Origin: Erythrobacter sanguineus
Lineage (GTDB): Bacteria > Pseudomonadota > Alphaproteobacteria > Sphingomonadales > Sphingomonadaceae
Direction of reading: 5' to 3'
Assembly: GCA_945878845.1 (NCBI GenBank)
Contig: CAMCUB010000001.1
Location: 124,001-188,000, forward strand
Length of the DNA: 64,000 bases
This document shows, piece by piece, positions 25,892 to 36,050 of the stretch. Each line of letters starts with the position of its first letter. Position 1 is the first letter of the stretch. Position numbers and translations under genes: made by a program. The notes under the pieces were generated by a model. It did not search any database, was not told the DNA's origin, and saw only the letters and a list, made by a program, of their open reading frames with translations.

Positions 25892-25950
25892 CGACACTTA
25901 AGGTCTGGCTCGTAGAAGCCGCAGGGCATGCACCAGAGGCACCCTGCGCA

Positions 25951-27336
25951 ATGATCCGCCTGTTCAAGCATTATATCCCCCATGCCGTGCTGCTGCTCGG
26001 CCTGCTCGATCTCGGGCTGCTGATCCTTGCCAGCGAGATCGCCTGGCAATGGCGCGCGGCCCAGATCGGGATGGATCTGGGCGAGCTTGGCGGGCGCTCG
26101 ATGGCGCTGTTCGGCACGGCGATGGTAATCTGGCTGGCGATGATCGCGGTCGGGGTCTACGGCCCCAACGCGCTGCGCAGCTTGCGTTTTGCCGGAGCGC
26201 GCGTGCTGGTTGCGATCAGCCTCGGGATCATTGCGCTGGCGGTGGTCGACTTCGTCATTCCGAGCGAGCTGTTCTGGCGCTCGACGCTGCTTTACACCAT
26301 GGGCCTTGCGATCCTGGTGCTGGTCGCCGACCGGCTGCTGCTCAATTCATTTCTTGGCTCCTCCGCCTTCCGCCGCCGCGTCATGGTGCTGGGGGCAGGC
26401 GACCGCGCGCAGCGCCTGCGCGAGCTGGGTGAGAAACCCGAGACCGGTTTTGCGATCGTCGCCTATATCGCCATGAGCGACAACAACCGCGTGGTCGAAG
26501 AGGCCATCCCGCGCTCGGCGATCCATGACCTTGGCCGCTTCGTCGAGAACCTCGGCGTCTCCGAAGTGGTGCTGGCGCTCCAGGAACGCCGCAATTCGCT
26601 GCCGCTGAAGGACCTCCTGCGGATCAAGACCAAGGGCGTCCACGTCAACGACTTTTCCAGCTTCATCGAGCGCGAGACGGGCTGCGTCGATCTCGACACG
26701 GTCAATCCCAGCTGGCTGATCTTCTCCGACGGCTTTTCGAGCAGCCGGATGTTCTCGAGCGCGTGCAAGCGCATCTTCGACATCACTGCCAGCTGCATCC
26801 TGCTGGCGCTGACGCTGCCGCTCATCCTCATCTTTGCCGTGCTCGTGAAGCTCGACAGCAAGGGCCCGGCCTTCTTCCGTCAGACCCGCGTCGGCCTCTA
26901 CGGCGAGCCCTTCACGCTCATCAAACTGCGCTCGATGCGCACCGATGCCGAGAAGGACGGGGCCAAGTGGGCCGAGAAGAACGATCCGCGCATCACCCGC
27001 CTCGGGCGCTTCATCCGCAAGGTCCGGATCGACGAGCTGCCCCAGACCTGGAGCGTATTGAAGGGCGAGATGAGCTTCGTCGGCCCGCGCCCCGAAGTGC
27101 CCTCCTTCGTCGAGAGCCTCGAGGAAGTGATCCCCTTCTACTCGGAACGCCACATGGTGAAGCCCGGCATCACCGGGTGGGCGCAGATCAACTACCCCTA
27201 TGGCGCCTCGGTCGAGGACAGCCGCTGCAAGCTCGAATATGACCTCTATTACGCCAAGAACTACACGCCCTTCCTCGATCTGGTGATCCTGCTCCAGACC
27301 CTGCGGGTGATCCTGTGGCCGGAGGGCGCGCGGTGA
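25951..27336 (+). CDS. XrtA/PEP-CTERM-system sugar transferase (TIGR03013-like)
   Basis: A 461-residue polyprenyl-phosphate sugar transferase that starts or extends an exopolysaccharide unit at the inner membrane. Four membrane helices lie in residues 12-125, a nucleotide-binding-like domain (VLGAGDRAQRLRELG) follows, a fifth helix is near 275-295, and the C-terminal catalytic domain has FFRQTRVGLYGEPFTLIKLRSM, RIDELPQ and SFVGPRPEVP. Its neighbours PrsK and PrsR identify the XrtA accessory type. It overlaps prsK by one base. Confidence 0.9.
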   Translation: MIRLFKHYIPHAVLLLGLLDLGLLILASEIAWQWRAAQIGMDLGELGGRSMALFGTAMVIWLAMIAVGVYGPNALRSLRFAGARVLVAISLGIIALAVVDFVIPSELFWRSTLLYTMGLAILVLVADRLLLNSFLGSSAFRRRVMVLGAGDRAQRLRELGEKPETGFAIVAYIAMSDNNRVVEEAIPRSAIHDLGRFVENLGVSEVVLALQERRNSLPLKDLLRIKTKGVHVNDFSSFIERETGCVDLDTVNPSWLIFSDGFSSSRMFSSACKRIFDITASCILLALTLPLILIFAVLVKLDSKGPAFFRQTRVGLYGEPFTLIKLRSMRTDAEKDGAKWAEKNDPRITRLGRFIRKVRIDELPQTWSVLKGEMSFVGPRPEVPSFVESLEEVIPFYSERHMVKPGITGWAQINYPYGASVEDSRCKLEYDLYYAKNYTPFLDLVILLQTLRVILWPEGAR

Positions 27337-29459
27337 TGTGGCCCGGCGCCATGCTTCCGCTGGCGGGCCTGCTCGCGTGGATCGCGGGCGCGGTGCTGAG
27401 TGCATGCGCGATGCTGTGGATCTGGCGCAATGGTGAGCGCGCGCGTCCCGACCGCATCGGCCTCATGGCGGCGGCGGCGGCGAGCGCGGCATGGTGCACG
27501 CTGGCCGCCACGCTCGGCCCCGAGCATGGCGCGGCGGTGATCGCGGCGATGGTGCGCAACCTGTCCCTGATCGCGACGATCTTCAGCCTGTTCGCCGCCG
27601 ACGGTCGCAGCAACAGCCTCAAGCCCGTGCGCCCGGTGATCCTGGCGCTGGTGCTGGTGCAGCTGCTCCAGCTGGTGGTGTTGTGGATGGGCATTTCGCT
27701 GGGCGGCACCGAGGAAGTCGCGCGGGCCGCCTATGATGCGCGGGTGCTGATCGACATGCTGGTGGCGATCGGCGCGCTGATGCTGCTCCACAACCTCTAT
27801 GCGGGCGCGGCGAGCGCGATGCGTCCGGTGCTGCGGTGGACCGGCATGGCGCTGACCGGGATCTTCGCTTACGATCTCAACCTCCACACGCTCGCCTATC
27901 TCGGCGGGGCGATGCCGGCACTGCTGGGCGATGTGCGCGGGCTGCTGGCGGGCGGGATGGCGGTGATTTTCGCGCTCGGCATGAACGCGGCGGGGCCCCG
28001 GGTGCAATTCAGCCCTTCGCGCACGGTCACCTTCCGCACGCTCTCGCTGCTGCTGATCGGCGGATACCTTGCCGGCATGGTGCTGATCGCCAAGTCGCTC
28101 GCGCTTCTCGGCGGAGACGTTGCGCGGGCGAGCCAGGCGGTGTTCGTGCTCGCCGCGATCATTGCCGCAGGTCTCGCCCTGCCGTCGCCGCGGCTGCGCG
28201 GATGGCTGCGCGTCACCGCCACCAAGCACCTGTTCCAGCACCGCTATGACTACCGCCAGGAATGGCTGCGCTTCACCCGCACCATCGGCCGCGGCACCGC
28301 AGGCGGCGCGAGCCTTGAAGAGCGCGTGGTCAAGGCGCTGGCCGACATCACCGAAAGCCCCGCAGGCCTGCTGCTGATGCCCAACGAGCAGGCCCAGCTC
28401 GAACTGACCGCACGCTGGAACTGGCCGACCATCGCCGTGCCGGCGATCGCAGGCGAATTCGCGCTGTCGGGCCTGCTCGAACAGCACAACATGGTGCTGG
28501 CTCTCGCCGAAGCGCGCGAAGGAATCGACCACCACGGCGAGGGCGCGCAAGTGCCCGAATGGCTGATGGAGGCCGAGGACGCCTGGGCGCTGGTGCCGCT
28601 GATTCACTTCGATCGTCTGGTCGGCGTGATCGTGCTCGCCCGCCCGCGCAATCCGCGCCAGCTCGACTGGGAGGACTTTGACCTGCTGCGCGTCGCAGGC
28701 CAGCAGCTGGCGAGCTACCTTGCCGAGCAGGCCGGGCAACAGGCGCTGATGGACGCCAGCCGCTTTGACGAATTCAACCGCCGCATGGCTTTCGTGATGC
28801 ACGACATCAAGAACCTCGTCAGCCAGCTCTCGCTGCTCGCCGCCAATGCCGAGAAGCACGCCGACAATCCCGCCTTCCGCGCCGACATGCTGGTGACGCT
28901 GCGCAATTCCGCCGACAAGCTTTCCGCGCTGCTGGCCCGTCTCGGGCGCTACGGGGCAGGGCAGGCTTCGGCGAGCGGCGAGATCGAGCTGGTCGCGCTC
29001 GCCAAGGGGATCGCCGGGCGCTTTGCCGGGGTCCACCCTGTGCACCTCACCCGCGAGGCGCCGGTGCGCGTGATGGGCAACCGCGAGGCGCTCGAACAGG
29101 CGCTGATCCACCTCGTCCAGAACGCCATCGATGCCAGCCAGAACCGCGCCCCGGTGTTCCTCGACATCACCGCCGAGGGCCTCTCGGGCAATATCGAGGT
29201 GGTCGATTCCGGCCACGGCATGAGCCCCGAATTCGTGCGCACCGGCCTGTTCAAGCCCTTCGTCTCCTCCAAGCCCGGCGGCTTCGGCATCGGCGCCTTC
29301 GAGGCGCGCGAGCTCATCAAGGCGATGGGCGGGCGGGTCTCGGTCGAGAGCCGCGAGGGGCTCGGCACGCGCTTTGCCGTCGCCCTGCCGCTTGCCGAGG
29401 CGGTGCGGTTGCTCGGCACAGGCGACAATCGTGATGCAGCAATCAAGGAGGCAAGATAG
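27336..29459 (+). CDS. prsK: Sensor histidine kinase PrsK
   Basis: The 707-residue kinase has eight or so membrane helices in residues 5-285, a GAF-like domain at about 320-480, and a HisKA-like helix with FVMHDIKNLVSQLSLL (His at about 490), followed by an ATPase domain with HLVQNAIDAS (N box), VVDSGHGMSPEFV (G1) and KPGGFGIGAFEARELIKAMGG (G2). This matches PrsK of the XrtA/PEP-CTERM system, which pairs with PrsR. Start overlaps the previous TGA by one base. Confidence 0.92.
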   Translation: MWPGAMLPLAGLLAWIAGAVLSACAMLWIWRNGERARPDRIGLMAAAAASAAWCTLAATLGPEHGAAVIAAMVRNLSLIATIFSLFAADGRSNSLKPVRPVILALVLVQLLQLVVLWMGISLGGTEEVARAAYDARVLIDMLVAIGALMLLHNLYAGAASAMRPVLRWTGMALTGIFAYDLNLHTLAYLGGAMPALLGDVRGLLAGGMAVIFALGMNAAGPRVQFSPSRTVTFRTLSLLLIGGYLAGMVLIAKSLALLGGDVARASQAVFVLAAIIAAGLALPSPRLRGWLRVTATKHLFQHRYDYRQEWLRFTRTIGRGTAGGASLEERVVKALADITESPAGLLLMPNEQAQLELTARWNWPTIAVPAIAGEFALSGLLEQHNMVLALAEAREGIDHHGEGAQVPEWLMEAEDAWALVPLIHFDRLVGVIVLARPRNPRQLDWEDFDLLRVAGQQLASYLAEQAGQQALMDASRFDEFNRRMAFVMHDIKNLVSQLSLLAANAEKHADNPAFRADMLVTLRNSADKLSALLARLGRYGAGQASASGEIELVALAKGIAGRFAGVHPVHLTREAPVRVMGNREALEQALIHLVQNAIDASQNRAPVFLDITAEGLSGNIEVVDSGHGMSPEFVRTGLFKPFVSSKPGGFGIGAFEARELIKAMGGRVSVESREGLGTRFAVALPLAEAVRLLGTGDNRDAAIKEAR

Positions 29460-30823
29460 TGCCCGACAAGAAACCCGTGCTGCTGGTGATCGAGGACGAT
29501 CCGGGCCTTCAGGCCCAGCTCAAATGGGCCTATGACGATTTCGAGGTGGTGATCGCAGGCGACCGCGACAGCGCGATCACCGCGCTGCGCCATGAAATGC
29601 CCGGCGTGGTGACGCTCGATCTCGGCCTGCCGCCCGATCCCGACGGCACCACCGAGGGCTTTGCCGTTCTCGACGCGATCATGGCGCTGAAGCCCGACAC
29701 CAAGGTGATCGTCGCCAGCGGCCACGGTGCCCGCGAAAGCGCGCTCGCCGCAATCGCGCGCGGGGCCTACGACTTCTACCAGAAGCCGATCGACATCGAC
29801 GCATTGGGCCTGATCGTGCGCCGCGCCTTCAATCTGCGCACAATCGAGGAGGAGAACCGGCGGCTCGTCGCTTCCTCCAGCGCCGACAAGACCGTGCTCG
29901 GCCGGATGATCACCGGCGCGCCTGAGATGGTGAAGGTCGCGCGCACCATCGAGCGCGTGGCCCGCACCAGCGTCTCGGTGATGCTGCTGGGCGCGAGCGG
30001 GACGGGCAAGGAGCTGTTGGCGAAGGGTCTCCACGATGCAAGCGACCGCGCGGGCGGGCCGTTTGTCGCGATCAACTGTGCCGCGATCCCCGAGAACCTC
30101 CTCGAAAGCGAGCTGTTCGGTCACGAGAAGGGCGCCTTCACCGGCGCGGTCAAGACCACCGAGGGCAAGATCGAAAGCGCCGACGGGGGCACGCTGTTCC
30201 TCGACGAAGTGGGTGACATTCCGCTGCCGCTCCAGGTCAAGCTGCTGCGCTTCCTGCAGGAACGCACCATCGAGCGCGTCGGCGGACGCAAAGCGATTCC
30301 GGTCAACACCCGGATCGTGTGCGCCACCCACCAAGATCTCGAGAGCATGATCGCCGCGGGCGCCTTCCGCGAGGACCTGTTCTACCGTCTTGCCGAAATC
30401 GTCGTTCGCATCCCGGGGCTGGCCGAAAGGCACGGCGATCCGGTGCTGCTGGCGAAAGCCTTCCTCAAGCGTTTCGCCGCCGAGATGAACCCCTCCGTCA
30501 CCGGCTTTGCGCCCGATGCGCTCGCGGTGATCGATGCGCATGACTGGCCGGGCAATGTCCGCGAGCTCGAAAACCGAGTGAAGCGCGCGGTCATCATGGC
30601 CGATGGCAAGCTGGTCAATGCCGAGGATCTCGACCTTGCCGACCGCGAGGACGAGGATGCGCAGCTCCTCAACTTGAAGGCCGCGCGCGAGGCCACCGAT
30701 CGCCGCGTGATCCGCCACGCGCTGTCCCGCAGCGAGGGCAATATCTCGAGCACCGCCAAGCTGCTCGGGATCAGCCGCCCGACTTTGTACGATCTGCTCA
30801 AGCAGTATGACCTTCAGGTCTAG
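29459..30823 (+). CDS. prsR: Sigma-54-dependent response regulator PrsR
   Basis: A 454-residue NtrC-type activator: receiver domain with E12-D13-D14 and phospho-acceptor Asp54 (TLDLGLPP), AAA+ domain with the Walker A LGASGTGKE, GAFTGA loop (sigma-54 contact) and the LFLDEVGDIP Walker B, then a Fis-type helix-turn-helix at the C terminus (SSTAKLLGISRPTLYDLLKQ). In this system PrsR activates PEP-CTERM genes with sigma-54. It starts with GTG after AAGGAGG, overlapping prsK by one base. Confidence 0.94.
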   Translation: MPDKKPVLLVIEDDPGLQAQLKWAYDDFEVVIAGDRDSAITALRHEMPGVVTLDLGLPPDPDGTTEGFAVLDAIMALKPDTKVIVASGHGARESALAAIARGAYDFYQKPIDIDALGLIVRRAFNLRTIEEENRRLVASSSADKTVLGRMITGAPEMVKVARTIERVARTSVSVMLLGASGTGKELLAKGLHDASDRAGGPFVAINCAAIPENLLESELFGHEKGAFTGAVKTTEGKIESADGGTLFLDEVGDIPLPLQVKLLRFLQERTIERVGGRKAIPVNTRIVCATHQDLESMIAAGAFREDLFYRLAEIVVRIPGLAERHGDPVLLAKAFLKRFAAEMNPSVTGFAPDALAVIDAHDWPGNVRELENRVKRAVIMADGKLVNAEDLDLADREDEDAQLLNLKAAREATDRRVIRHALSRSEGNISSTAKLLGISRPTLYDLLKQYDLQV

Positions 30824-32288
30824 CGCCCTTGCTGCCCTTGCCGGGGCGCTGGCGCTGGCGGCCTGCTCGCAAGCCCCCGCGCACCGGCCGCACCGCGGGA
30901 TCGGGGAGGGCAGTCCTGCCTTCACCCGCCTGCTCGCCGATGCCGACAAGGCGATGGCGGACGGCGCGCTCGCCGATGCCGGGCGGATGCTTGACGAGGC
31001 GCGCGGCCTTGCGCCCGAAAGCCCCGACCTTTGGCTCGCTATCGCCCGGCTGCGGCTGCGGGGCGGCGAACACCTGACCGCATTGGAAGCAGCCGACCGC
31101 GCGCTCGCCTTCGGGCCCACCCACGCGCCCGCGCTGCGGCTGCGCGCGCTGATGGTGCGCGATGCCCACGGCGCGGCGGATTCGCTGGTCTGGTTTCAAG
31201 CCGCGTTGAAGGCCGATCCCGCAGACCCCGATACGCTGGCCGACTATGCCGCGACACTCGGCGATGCGGGCGAGGCGCGCGCCAGCCTCAAAACAGCGCG
31301 CGCGCTCGCCGAAGTGGTGCCGGAGGAACCCCGCGCGCTCTACATGCAAGCGGTGATCGCGGCGCGGGGGCAGCAGTTCACCATCGCCCGCAGCCTGCTG
31401 GGCAAGAGCGGTATGGCAGCGCGCGGCGTTCCGGCGGCGCTGCTGCTCGATGCGGTGATCAGCCTCGAGGAAGGCAATGCCGACAGCGCGGCTGCGAGCC
31501 TTGAGACTTTGGTCGCGCGCCAGCCTGCCAATGCGCGTGCCCGCGAGCTGCTTGCGCGAGCGATCTTCGATGGCGGGCGCGATGCCGAACTCATCCGCCG
31601 CTTTGCCCCTGAGGCGACCCTGCCCGAGGCCTCGCCCTATCTCCTGATGTTGGTCGCGCGCGCGCATGAGCGCCTCGGCGACCGCGCTGCGGCCGCGCCG
31701 CTGCTGGCGCGCGCCTATGCGCCTGCCCGCGGCAATCCGGTTCTGCTGGGCCTGCGCGACAATATGCCGCCGCCCAGCAATGCCATCCGCCGGATGCTGT
31801 GGAACGGGAATGCCGCGGGTGCCCGGGTCGATGCCAAGGCGCTGCGAACGCGCTTCCCGGCCTCGGCCGATGTCGCCGCGCTGACCGGAGACGCCTTGCT
31901 GGGCGCGGGCGATCCGCGGGCTGCGCTCACTGCCTATGCGCTCGCCTCTGAGGCGCGGCGGCCCTGGCCGATCACCCGCAAGGCCGCATGGACCTTCGCG
32001 CGTTATGGCAATCTGGCGGCGGCCGAGATGCTGCTCACGCGCCAGGTCGCAGGCGAAACCCAGAATGCCAGCGCGCTCGCCACGCTGGCCGAGCGTGAGG
32101 CGGCGCGCGGCGATTGGCGGCGCAGCGCGCTGCTGCTCGATCATGCGCTGGGGCTGGGGGCGGGGCATGACCCTGCGCTCCTCGACCTGCGCCTGCGCGC
32201 GGCGCGGGCGCTGGACGATAGCGACGCGGCCGAGCGCTTTGCCGGGCTGCTCGCCGAAGTGCGTCCGCGCAGCCTGACGGCGAAATAG
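30807..32288 (+). CDS. TPR-repeat lipoprotein of the XrtA cluster (PrsT-like)
   Basis: A 493-residue protein with a lipoprotein signal (LAALAGALALAACSQ, Cys at about 20) and a nearly continuous array of tetratricopeptide-like helix pairs rich in Ala/Leu. The position right after prsR, overlapping it by 17 bases, matches the TPR lipoprotein found in this system. It probably acts as a scaffold at the envelope; the exact partner is unknown. No exosortase (xrtA) gene is present in the window. Confidence 0.8.
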   Translation: MTFRSSALAALAGALALAACSQAPAHRPHRGIGEGSPAFTRLLADADKAMADGALADAGRMLDEARGLAPESPDLWLAIARLRLRGGEHLTALEAADRALAFGPTHAPALRLRALMVRDAHGAADSLVWFQAALKADPADPDTLADYAATLGDAGEARASLKTARALAEVVPEEPRALYMQAVIAARGQQFTIARSLLGKSGMAARGVPAALLLDAVISLEEGNADSAAASLETLVARQPANARARELLARAIFDGGRDAELIRRFAPEATLPEASPYLLMLVARAHERLGDRAAAAPLLARAYAPARGNPVLLGLRDNMPPPSNAIRRMLWNGNAAGARVDAKALRTRFPASADVAALTGDALLGAGDPRAALTAYALASEARRPWPITRKAAWTFARYGNLAAAEMLLTRQVAGETQNASALATLAEREAARGDWRRSALLLDHALGLGAGHDPALLDLRLRAARALDDSDAAERFAGLLAEVRPRSLTAK

Positions 32289-32340
32289 GTCGCAAGCGCG
32301 CTCGACAAGGCCATGCGGGGAGGGCAGGGACGCCCCATCC

Positions 32341-33312
32341 ATGCCCCGCCTTCTACAAATCTTCCCCTTCCTGCGCGACCCGATGATCGCCGTGCTGGTG
32401 ATCGCGACCACGCTCGCGCTGGTGCTTCCGGCCGCGGGCGAGGCGCGGGCGACCGCGACCACGGTCTCCAATGTCGGGATCTTCGTGCTGTTCCTCGTCA
32501 ACGGCATGCGCATCCGCCGCTCCGAGATCGCGCGGGGGCTGGCCAATTGGCGCTATTTCGGGCCGCTGATGCTGTTCGTGTTCGGCGCGATGACGCTGCT
32601 CGGCCTCGGCTTCGGGTGGCTGGCGGGCGCGGTGCTGCCGCCGCTGGTGGCGCTGGGCTTCGTGTTCCTCGGTTGTCTGCCTTCAACCGTGCAATCGGCG
32701 ACCTCCTATACCAGCCTTGCGGGCGGCAATGTCGCGCTCTCGGTGGTCGGCGCGGCGCTGATCAACATCGCGGGCGTTGCGGTCAGCGCGCCGCTGTTTG
32801 CGCTCGTCGGCGGAGTGGGGGCAGGCGAGATCGGGGGCGAGGCGATCCTGCGGATTTTCCTGATCCTCGTCCTGCCTTTCGCCATCGGGCAGGCGGTGCA
32901 GGATCGCTTCATCGACAAGCTGATCGCCCACAAGGCGACGGCCGCCTGGCTTGACCGGTCGGTGATCGGGATCGCGGTCTATGTCGCCTTCTCGGGTGCG
33001 GTCGAGCAGGGGCTGGCAACGATGTTCTCAGGCGCCGACTGGGCCGCGCTAGTGGTGCTGGTTCTGGCGATGCTGGGGCTGGCGTTGGGTGCGGCGTGGG
33101 GCGCAGGCGGAATGCTGGGCTTGGCGCGCGGTGATGGGATCGCGTTCCTCTTCGCCGGCTCGCAAAAGAGCGTCGCGATCGGCGCGCCGCTTGCAGCGAT
33201 CCTGTTTCCGCCCGCGAGCGCCGGTTTCGTGATCGCGCCGCTGCTGCTTTATCACCTGGCGCAGCTGGTGCTGGCCGCACCGCTGGCGATGCGGTTAGCG
33301 AAGAACGCTTAG
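32341..33312 (+). CDS. SBF-like (bile acid:Na+ symporter family) transporter
   Basis: A 323-residue membrane protein with about ten helices of the SLC10/BASS fold (YfeH, SLC10A7-like). Signatures include [24 protein letters not shown] and a late [15 protein letters not shown], in which the Ser/Gln and crossover residues of sodium sites lie. The solute is unknown. The gene is alone, convergent with panB and overlapping it by 4 bases. Confidence 0.85.
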   Translation: MPRLLQIFPFLRDPMIAVLVIATTLALVLPAAGEARATATTVSNVGIFVLFLVNGMRIRRSEIARGLANWRYFGPLMLFVFGAMTLLGLGFGWLAGAVLPPLVALGFVFLGCLPSTVQSATSYTSLAGGNVALSVVGAALINIAGVAVSAPLFALVGGVGAGEIGGEAILRIFLILVLPFAIGQAVQDRFIDKLIAHKATAAWLDRSVIGIAVYVAFSGAVEQGLATMFSGADWAALVVLVLAMLGLALGAAWGAGGMLGLARGDGIAFLFAGSQKSVAIGAPLAAILFPPASAGFVIAPLLLYHLAQLVLAAPLAMRLAKNA

Positions 33313-34181
33313 GCCTTGGGCTGGTAGGTCTGGTCTTCGGTTGGGAAGCTACGCGCCCGCACTTCCTCGGCATATTTCGCCACCGTCCGGTCGATGACCC
33401 CGGCGATATCCTCGTAGCGCTTTACGAAGCGCGGCACCCGCTCGAACATGCCGAGCATGTCCTCGGTCACCAGCACCTGCCCGTCGCACTGGGCCGAGGC
33501 GCCGATGCCGATGGTGGGGCAGGCGACCGCCTTGGTGGCAGCGATGGCGATGGGTTCGACCACGCCCTCGATGACGATGGCGAAGGCCCCCGCTTCATCC
33601 AGCGAAACGGCGTCGGAGACGATCTTCTCCGCCTCGGCGTCCGAGCGTCCGCGCGCGCCGTAGCCGCCGAGCACGTTGACCGCCTGCGGGGTGAGGCCGA
33701 CATGCCCCATCACCGGAATGCCCCGGCTGTTGAGGAAGGCGACCGTCGGCGCCATCGCCGCCCCGCCTTCAAGCTTCACCGCAGCAGCCCCGGTCTGCTT
33801 CATCAGATAGGCCGCGCTCTCGAAGGCCTGCTCGGGCGAGGCCTCGTAGCTGCCGAAAGGCATATCGATCACCACCACCGAATGATACGAGCCGCGCACC
33901 ACCGCCGCGCCGTGGTTGGCCATCATTTCGAGCGTCACCGGCACGGTCGAGGGCAGGCCGTAGATCACCTGGCCGAGGGAATCGCCCACCAGCAAGAGGT
34001 CGCAATGCGCATCGAGCAGCTGCGCCTGACGCGCGGTATAGGCGGTGAGCATCACCAGCGGCTCGCCCGTCACCCCGTCGGTCTTGCGCGCCCGGATTGC
34101 TGGCACGGTGAGCCGCCGCATCGGGGCCGGGGTGGGGTTGGCGCGGCTCGTGCTGGTGTCGAGCTGGAAGGTCGTGGACAT
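33309..34181 (-). CDS. panB: Ketopantoate hydroxymethyltransferase
   Basis: The first step of pantothenate synthesis, adding a hydroxymethyl group to 2-oxoisovalerate. The 290-residue barrel has [26 protein letters not shown] (metal Asp), [20 protein letters not shown] and [12 protein letters not shown] in the right order. The ATG at 34181 begins a 20-residue lead before the core; the longer frame upstream is probably not translated. It is divergent from the permease gene. Confidence 0.95.
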   Translation of the reverse strand: MSTTFQLDTSTSRANPTPAPMRRLTVPAIRARKTDGVTGEPLVMLTAYTARQAQLLDAHCDLLLVGDSLGQVIYGLPSTVPVTLEMMANHGAAVVRGSYHSVVVIDMPFGSYEASPEQAFESAAYLMKQTGAAAVKLEGGAAMAPTVAFLNSRGIPVMGHVGLTPQAVNVLGGYGARGRSDAEAEKIVSDAVSLDEAGAFAIVIEGVVEPIAIAATKAVACPTIGIGASAQCDGQVLVTEDMLGMFERVPRFVKRYEDIAGVIDRTVAKYAEEVRARSFPTEDQTYQPKA

Positions 34182-34374
34182 GGCCGAGGGTCTAGCGCCT
34201 GCGCGCTCCGGGGGAAAGCCCATGCATTGCCGCTTGTCTTGTCTGCATGTTGCGCTAGCGTGACGCCCTGACGATTGCGCGGGGGGATCTTGCGCGATCA
34301 GTGGGAGACCTATTCCAGATGTTTCTTGATCGGGTAATGCCGCGCGCCGCGCTGGCGTGCAGGGGGAACGGCTA

Positions 34375-35934
34375 ATGGCCAGCAAACCGAACCGCTCCTT
34401 TGTCGAACGGATGTTCGCGAGGAAATCGATCGCTCAGGTGCAGCGCGAGACCCAGAACAGCGAGCTCAAGCGCTCGCTCGGCAAGTGGAACCTGCTGCTG
34501 CTGGGCGTGGGCTGCATCATCGGGGCGGGCATCTTCGTTCGCACCGGCAGCGCCGCAGCGCTCCACGCGGGGCCGGCGGTGCTGCTGAGCTTCGTCGTCG
34601 CCGGGATTGTCTGCGCCTTTGCCGGCTTGTGCTATGCCGAATTGTCCTCGACCCTGCCGGTCTCGGGCTCGGCCTATACCTATGGCTACACCACGCTGGG
34701 TGAATTCGTTGCGTGGACGATGGGCGTGCTGCTGCTGCTCGAATACGGGATCGCGGCAGCGGTCGTCGCGGTGGGGTGGGGCGGCTATGTCGTCAGCCTG
34801 CTCGCCGACTTCGGCTTGCAGATCCCGCCGCAGCTGACCGGGCCCACCGGCTACACGCTCATGCGTGACGGCGCGCCGGTGCTGGTCGATGGCCAGGCGG
34901 TCACCACGATCTTCAACCTGCCCGCCTTCCTGATCTGCATCGCGCTGTCGATGCTGTTGGTGCTCGGTGTGTCGGAATCGGCCAAGGTCAACAACATCAT
35001 CGTCGCCATCAAGGTGAGCGTGCTGGCGGCCTTCATCGCGGTCGGCGGGATGATCGTGCTGACCAACCTGCCCGAGCTCATCGCCACCAACTGGACGCCC
35101 TTCATCCCCGAGAACACCGGCCCTGGCGAGTTCGGGGTCGACGGGATCATGCGCGCGGCCTCGATCGTGTTCTTCGCCTATATCGGTTTCGAGGCGGTCT
35201 CGACCGCCGGGCAGGAAGCCAAGGACCCGGCCAAGGATATGCCCTTCGGCATCATCGGCAGCCTCGTGGTGTGCACCGTGATCTACATGCTGGTCGCCGC
35301 GATCATGACGCTGCTGGTGCCTTACAACACCCTCAACGTCCCCGATCCGGTGGCGGTGGTGGTCGATGCCTTCGGCCCGCAATGGGGCTGGCTCGCCAAG
35401 ATCATCAAGGTCGGTGCGATCATCGGTCTGACCTCGGTGGTGCTGGTGCTGATGTATGGCCAGACCCGCATCTTCTACACCATGGCACGCGACGGCCTGC
35501 TGCCGCACATCTTTGCAAGGGTGCACCCCAAGTACCAGACGCCATGGATCAACACGCTGCTGGTCGGGCTGATCACGGCGTGTGCGGCCGGGTTCCTCGA
35601 CATCAACCTCCTGGGCGATGCGACTTCGGTCGGCACGCTGGCGGCCTTCGCCATCGTGTGCCTCTCGGTGATCTACCTGCGCCGCGCCGCGCCGGAGTTG
35701 CCGCGCGGGTTCAAGGTGCCGTTCTATCCGGTGCTGCCGATCCTCGGGATCCTGTCCTGTGGCTACCTGATCACCACGGTGCCGCTGCAGGTGTTGGGGC
35801 TGTTCTTCATCTATCTCGCGGTGGGGATGGTGATCTACTTCTTCTACGGTATCCACTTCTCGAACCTGCAGACTGGGCGGGATCAGGATGAAGGGCCGGA
35901 TATGGGCGAATTCCCGGGACCGGTGGTCGACTGA
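34375..35934 (+). CDS. APC-family amino-acid permease
   Basis: A 519-residue permease with about 12 membrane helices. [15 protein letters not shown] near residue 45 is the helix-1 glycine motif of the APC fold, and [28 protein letters not shown] near 260-290 is typical of the cationic amino-acid transporter branch. A GGGGGAACGG sequence precedes the ATG. Substrate specificity is not clear from sequence. A strong terminator follows. Confidence 0.9.
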   Translation: MASKPNRSFVERMFARKSIAQVQRETQNSELKRSLGKWNLLLLGVGCIIGAGIFVRTGSAAALHAGPAVLLSFVVAGIVCAFAGLCYAELSSTLPVSGSAYTYGYTTLGEFVAWTMGVLLLLEYGIAAAVVAVGWGGYVVSLLADFGLQIPPQLTGPTGYTLMRDGAPVLVDGQAVTTIFNLPAFLICIALSMLLVLGVSESAKVNNIIVAIKVSVLAAFIAVGGMIVLTNLPELIATNWTPFIPENTGPGEFGVDGIMRAASIVFFAYIGFEAVSTAGQEAKDPAKDMPFGIIGSLVVCTVIYMLVAAIMTLLVPYNTLNVPDPVAVVVDAFGPQWGWLAKIIKVGAIIGLTSVVLVLMYGQTRIFYTMARDGLLPHIFARVHPKYQTPWINTLLVGLITACAAGFLDINLLGDATSVGTLAAFAIVCLSVIYLRRAAPELPRGFKVPFYPVLPILGILSCGYLITTVPLQVLGLFFIYLAVGMVIYFFYGIHFSNLQTGRDQDEGPDMGEFPGPVVD

Positions 35935-35960
35935 CCCCGTCCTTCCGGATGCGCTTCAAG

Positions 35961-35994
35961 GGGCGCGGGGAGCATGTCGCTTCCCGCGCCCTTT
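35961..35994 (+). terminator. Terminator of the permease gene
   Basis: A 13-bp stem (35961-35973 with 35979-35991, one G-T pair) with a 5-base loop leads into TTTGCATTTG. It separates the permease from the SOS locus. Confidence 0.8.
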
Positions 35995-35998
35995 GCAT

Positions 35999-36033
35999 TT
36001 GCAAGCGGGGCGATGTTGGAACATAATGCGAAC
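35999..36033 (+). promoter_or_regulatory. imuA promoter with LexA box
   Basis: -35 TTGCAA (35999-36004), 17 bases, -10 CATAAT (36022-36027). GAAC-N7-GAAC, the direct-repeat LexA site of alphaproteobacteria, lies at 36019-36033 across the -10 box, so LexA would block RNA polymerase until DNA damage. Confidence 0.85.
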
Positions 36034-36050
36034 AAATGAGTCGTTCCACC

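Noticed and set aside
25909..25930. TGGCTCG...GCC before the glycosyltransferase as a sigma-54 promoter
   Set aside because: The spacing between GG and GC is one base short of the strict GG-N10-GC rule, and the TTGC half is absent.
27261..31120. Long minus-strand frames (about 650 and 720 codons) opposite prsK and prsR
   Set aside because: Same reason: shadows of genuine genes with low-complexity translations and no family motifs.
34208..34255. Inverted repeat CATGCA...TGCATG between panB and the permease as an operator
   Set aside because: Arms are only 6 bp with a 17-base gap and carry a common restriction-like palindrome, so chance is a sufficient explanation.
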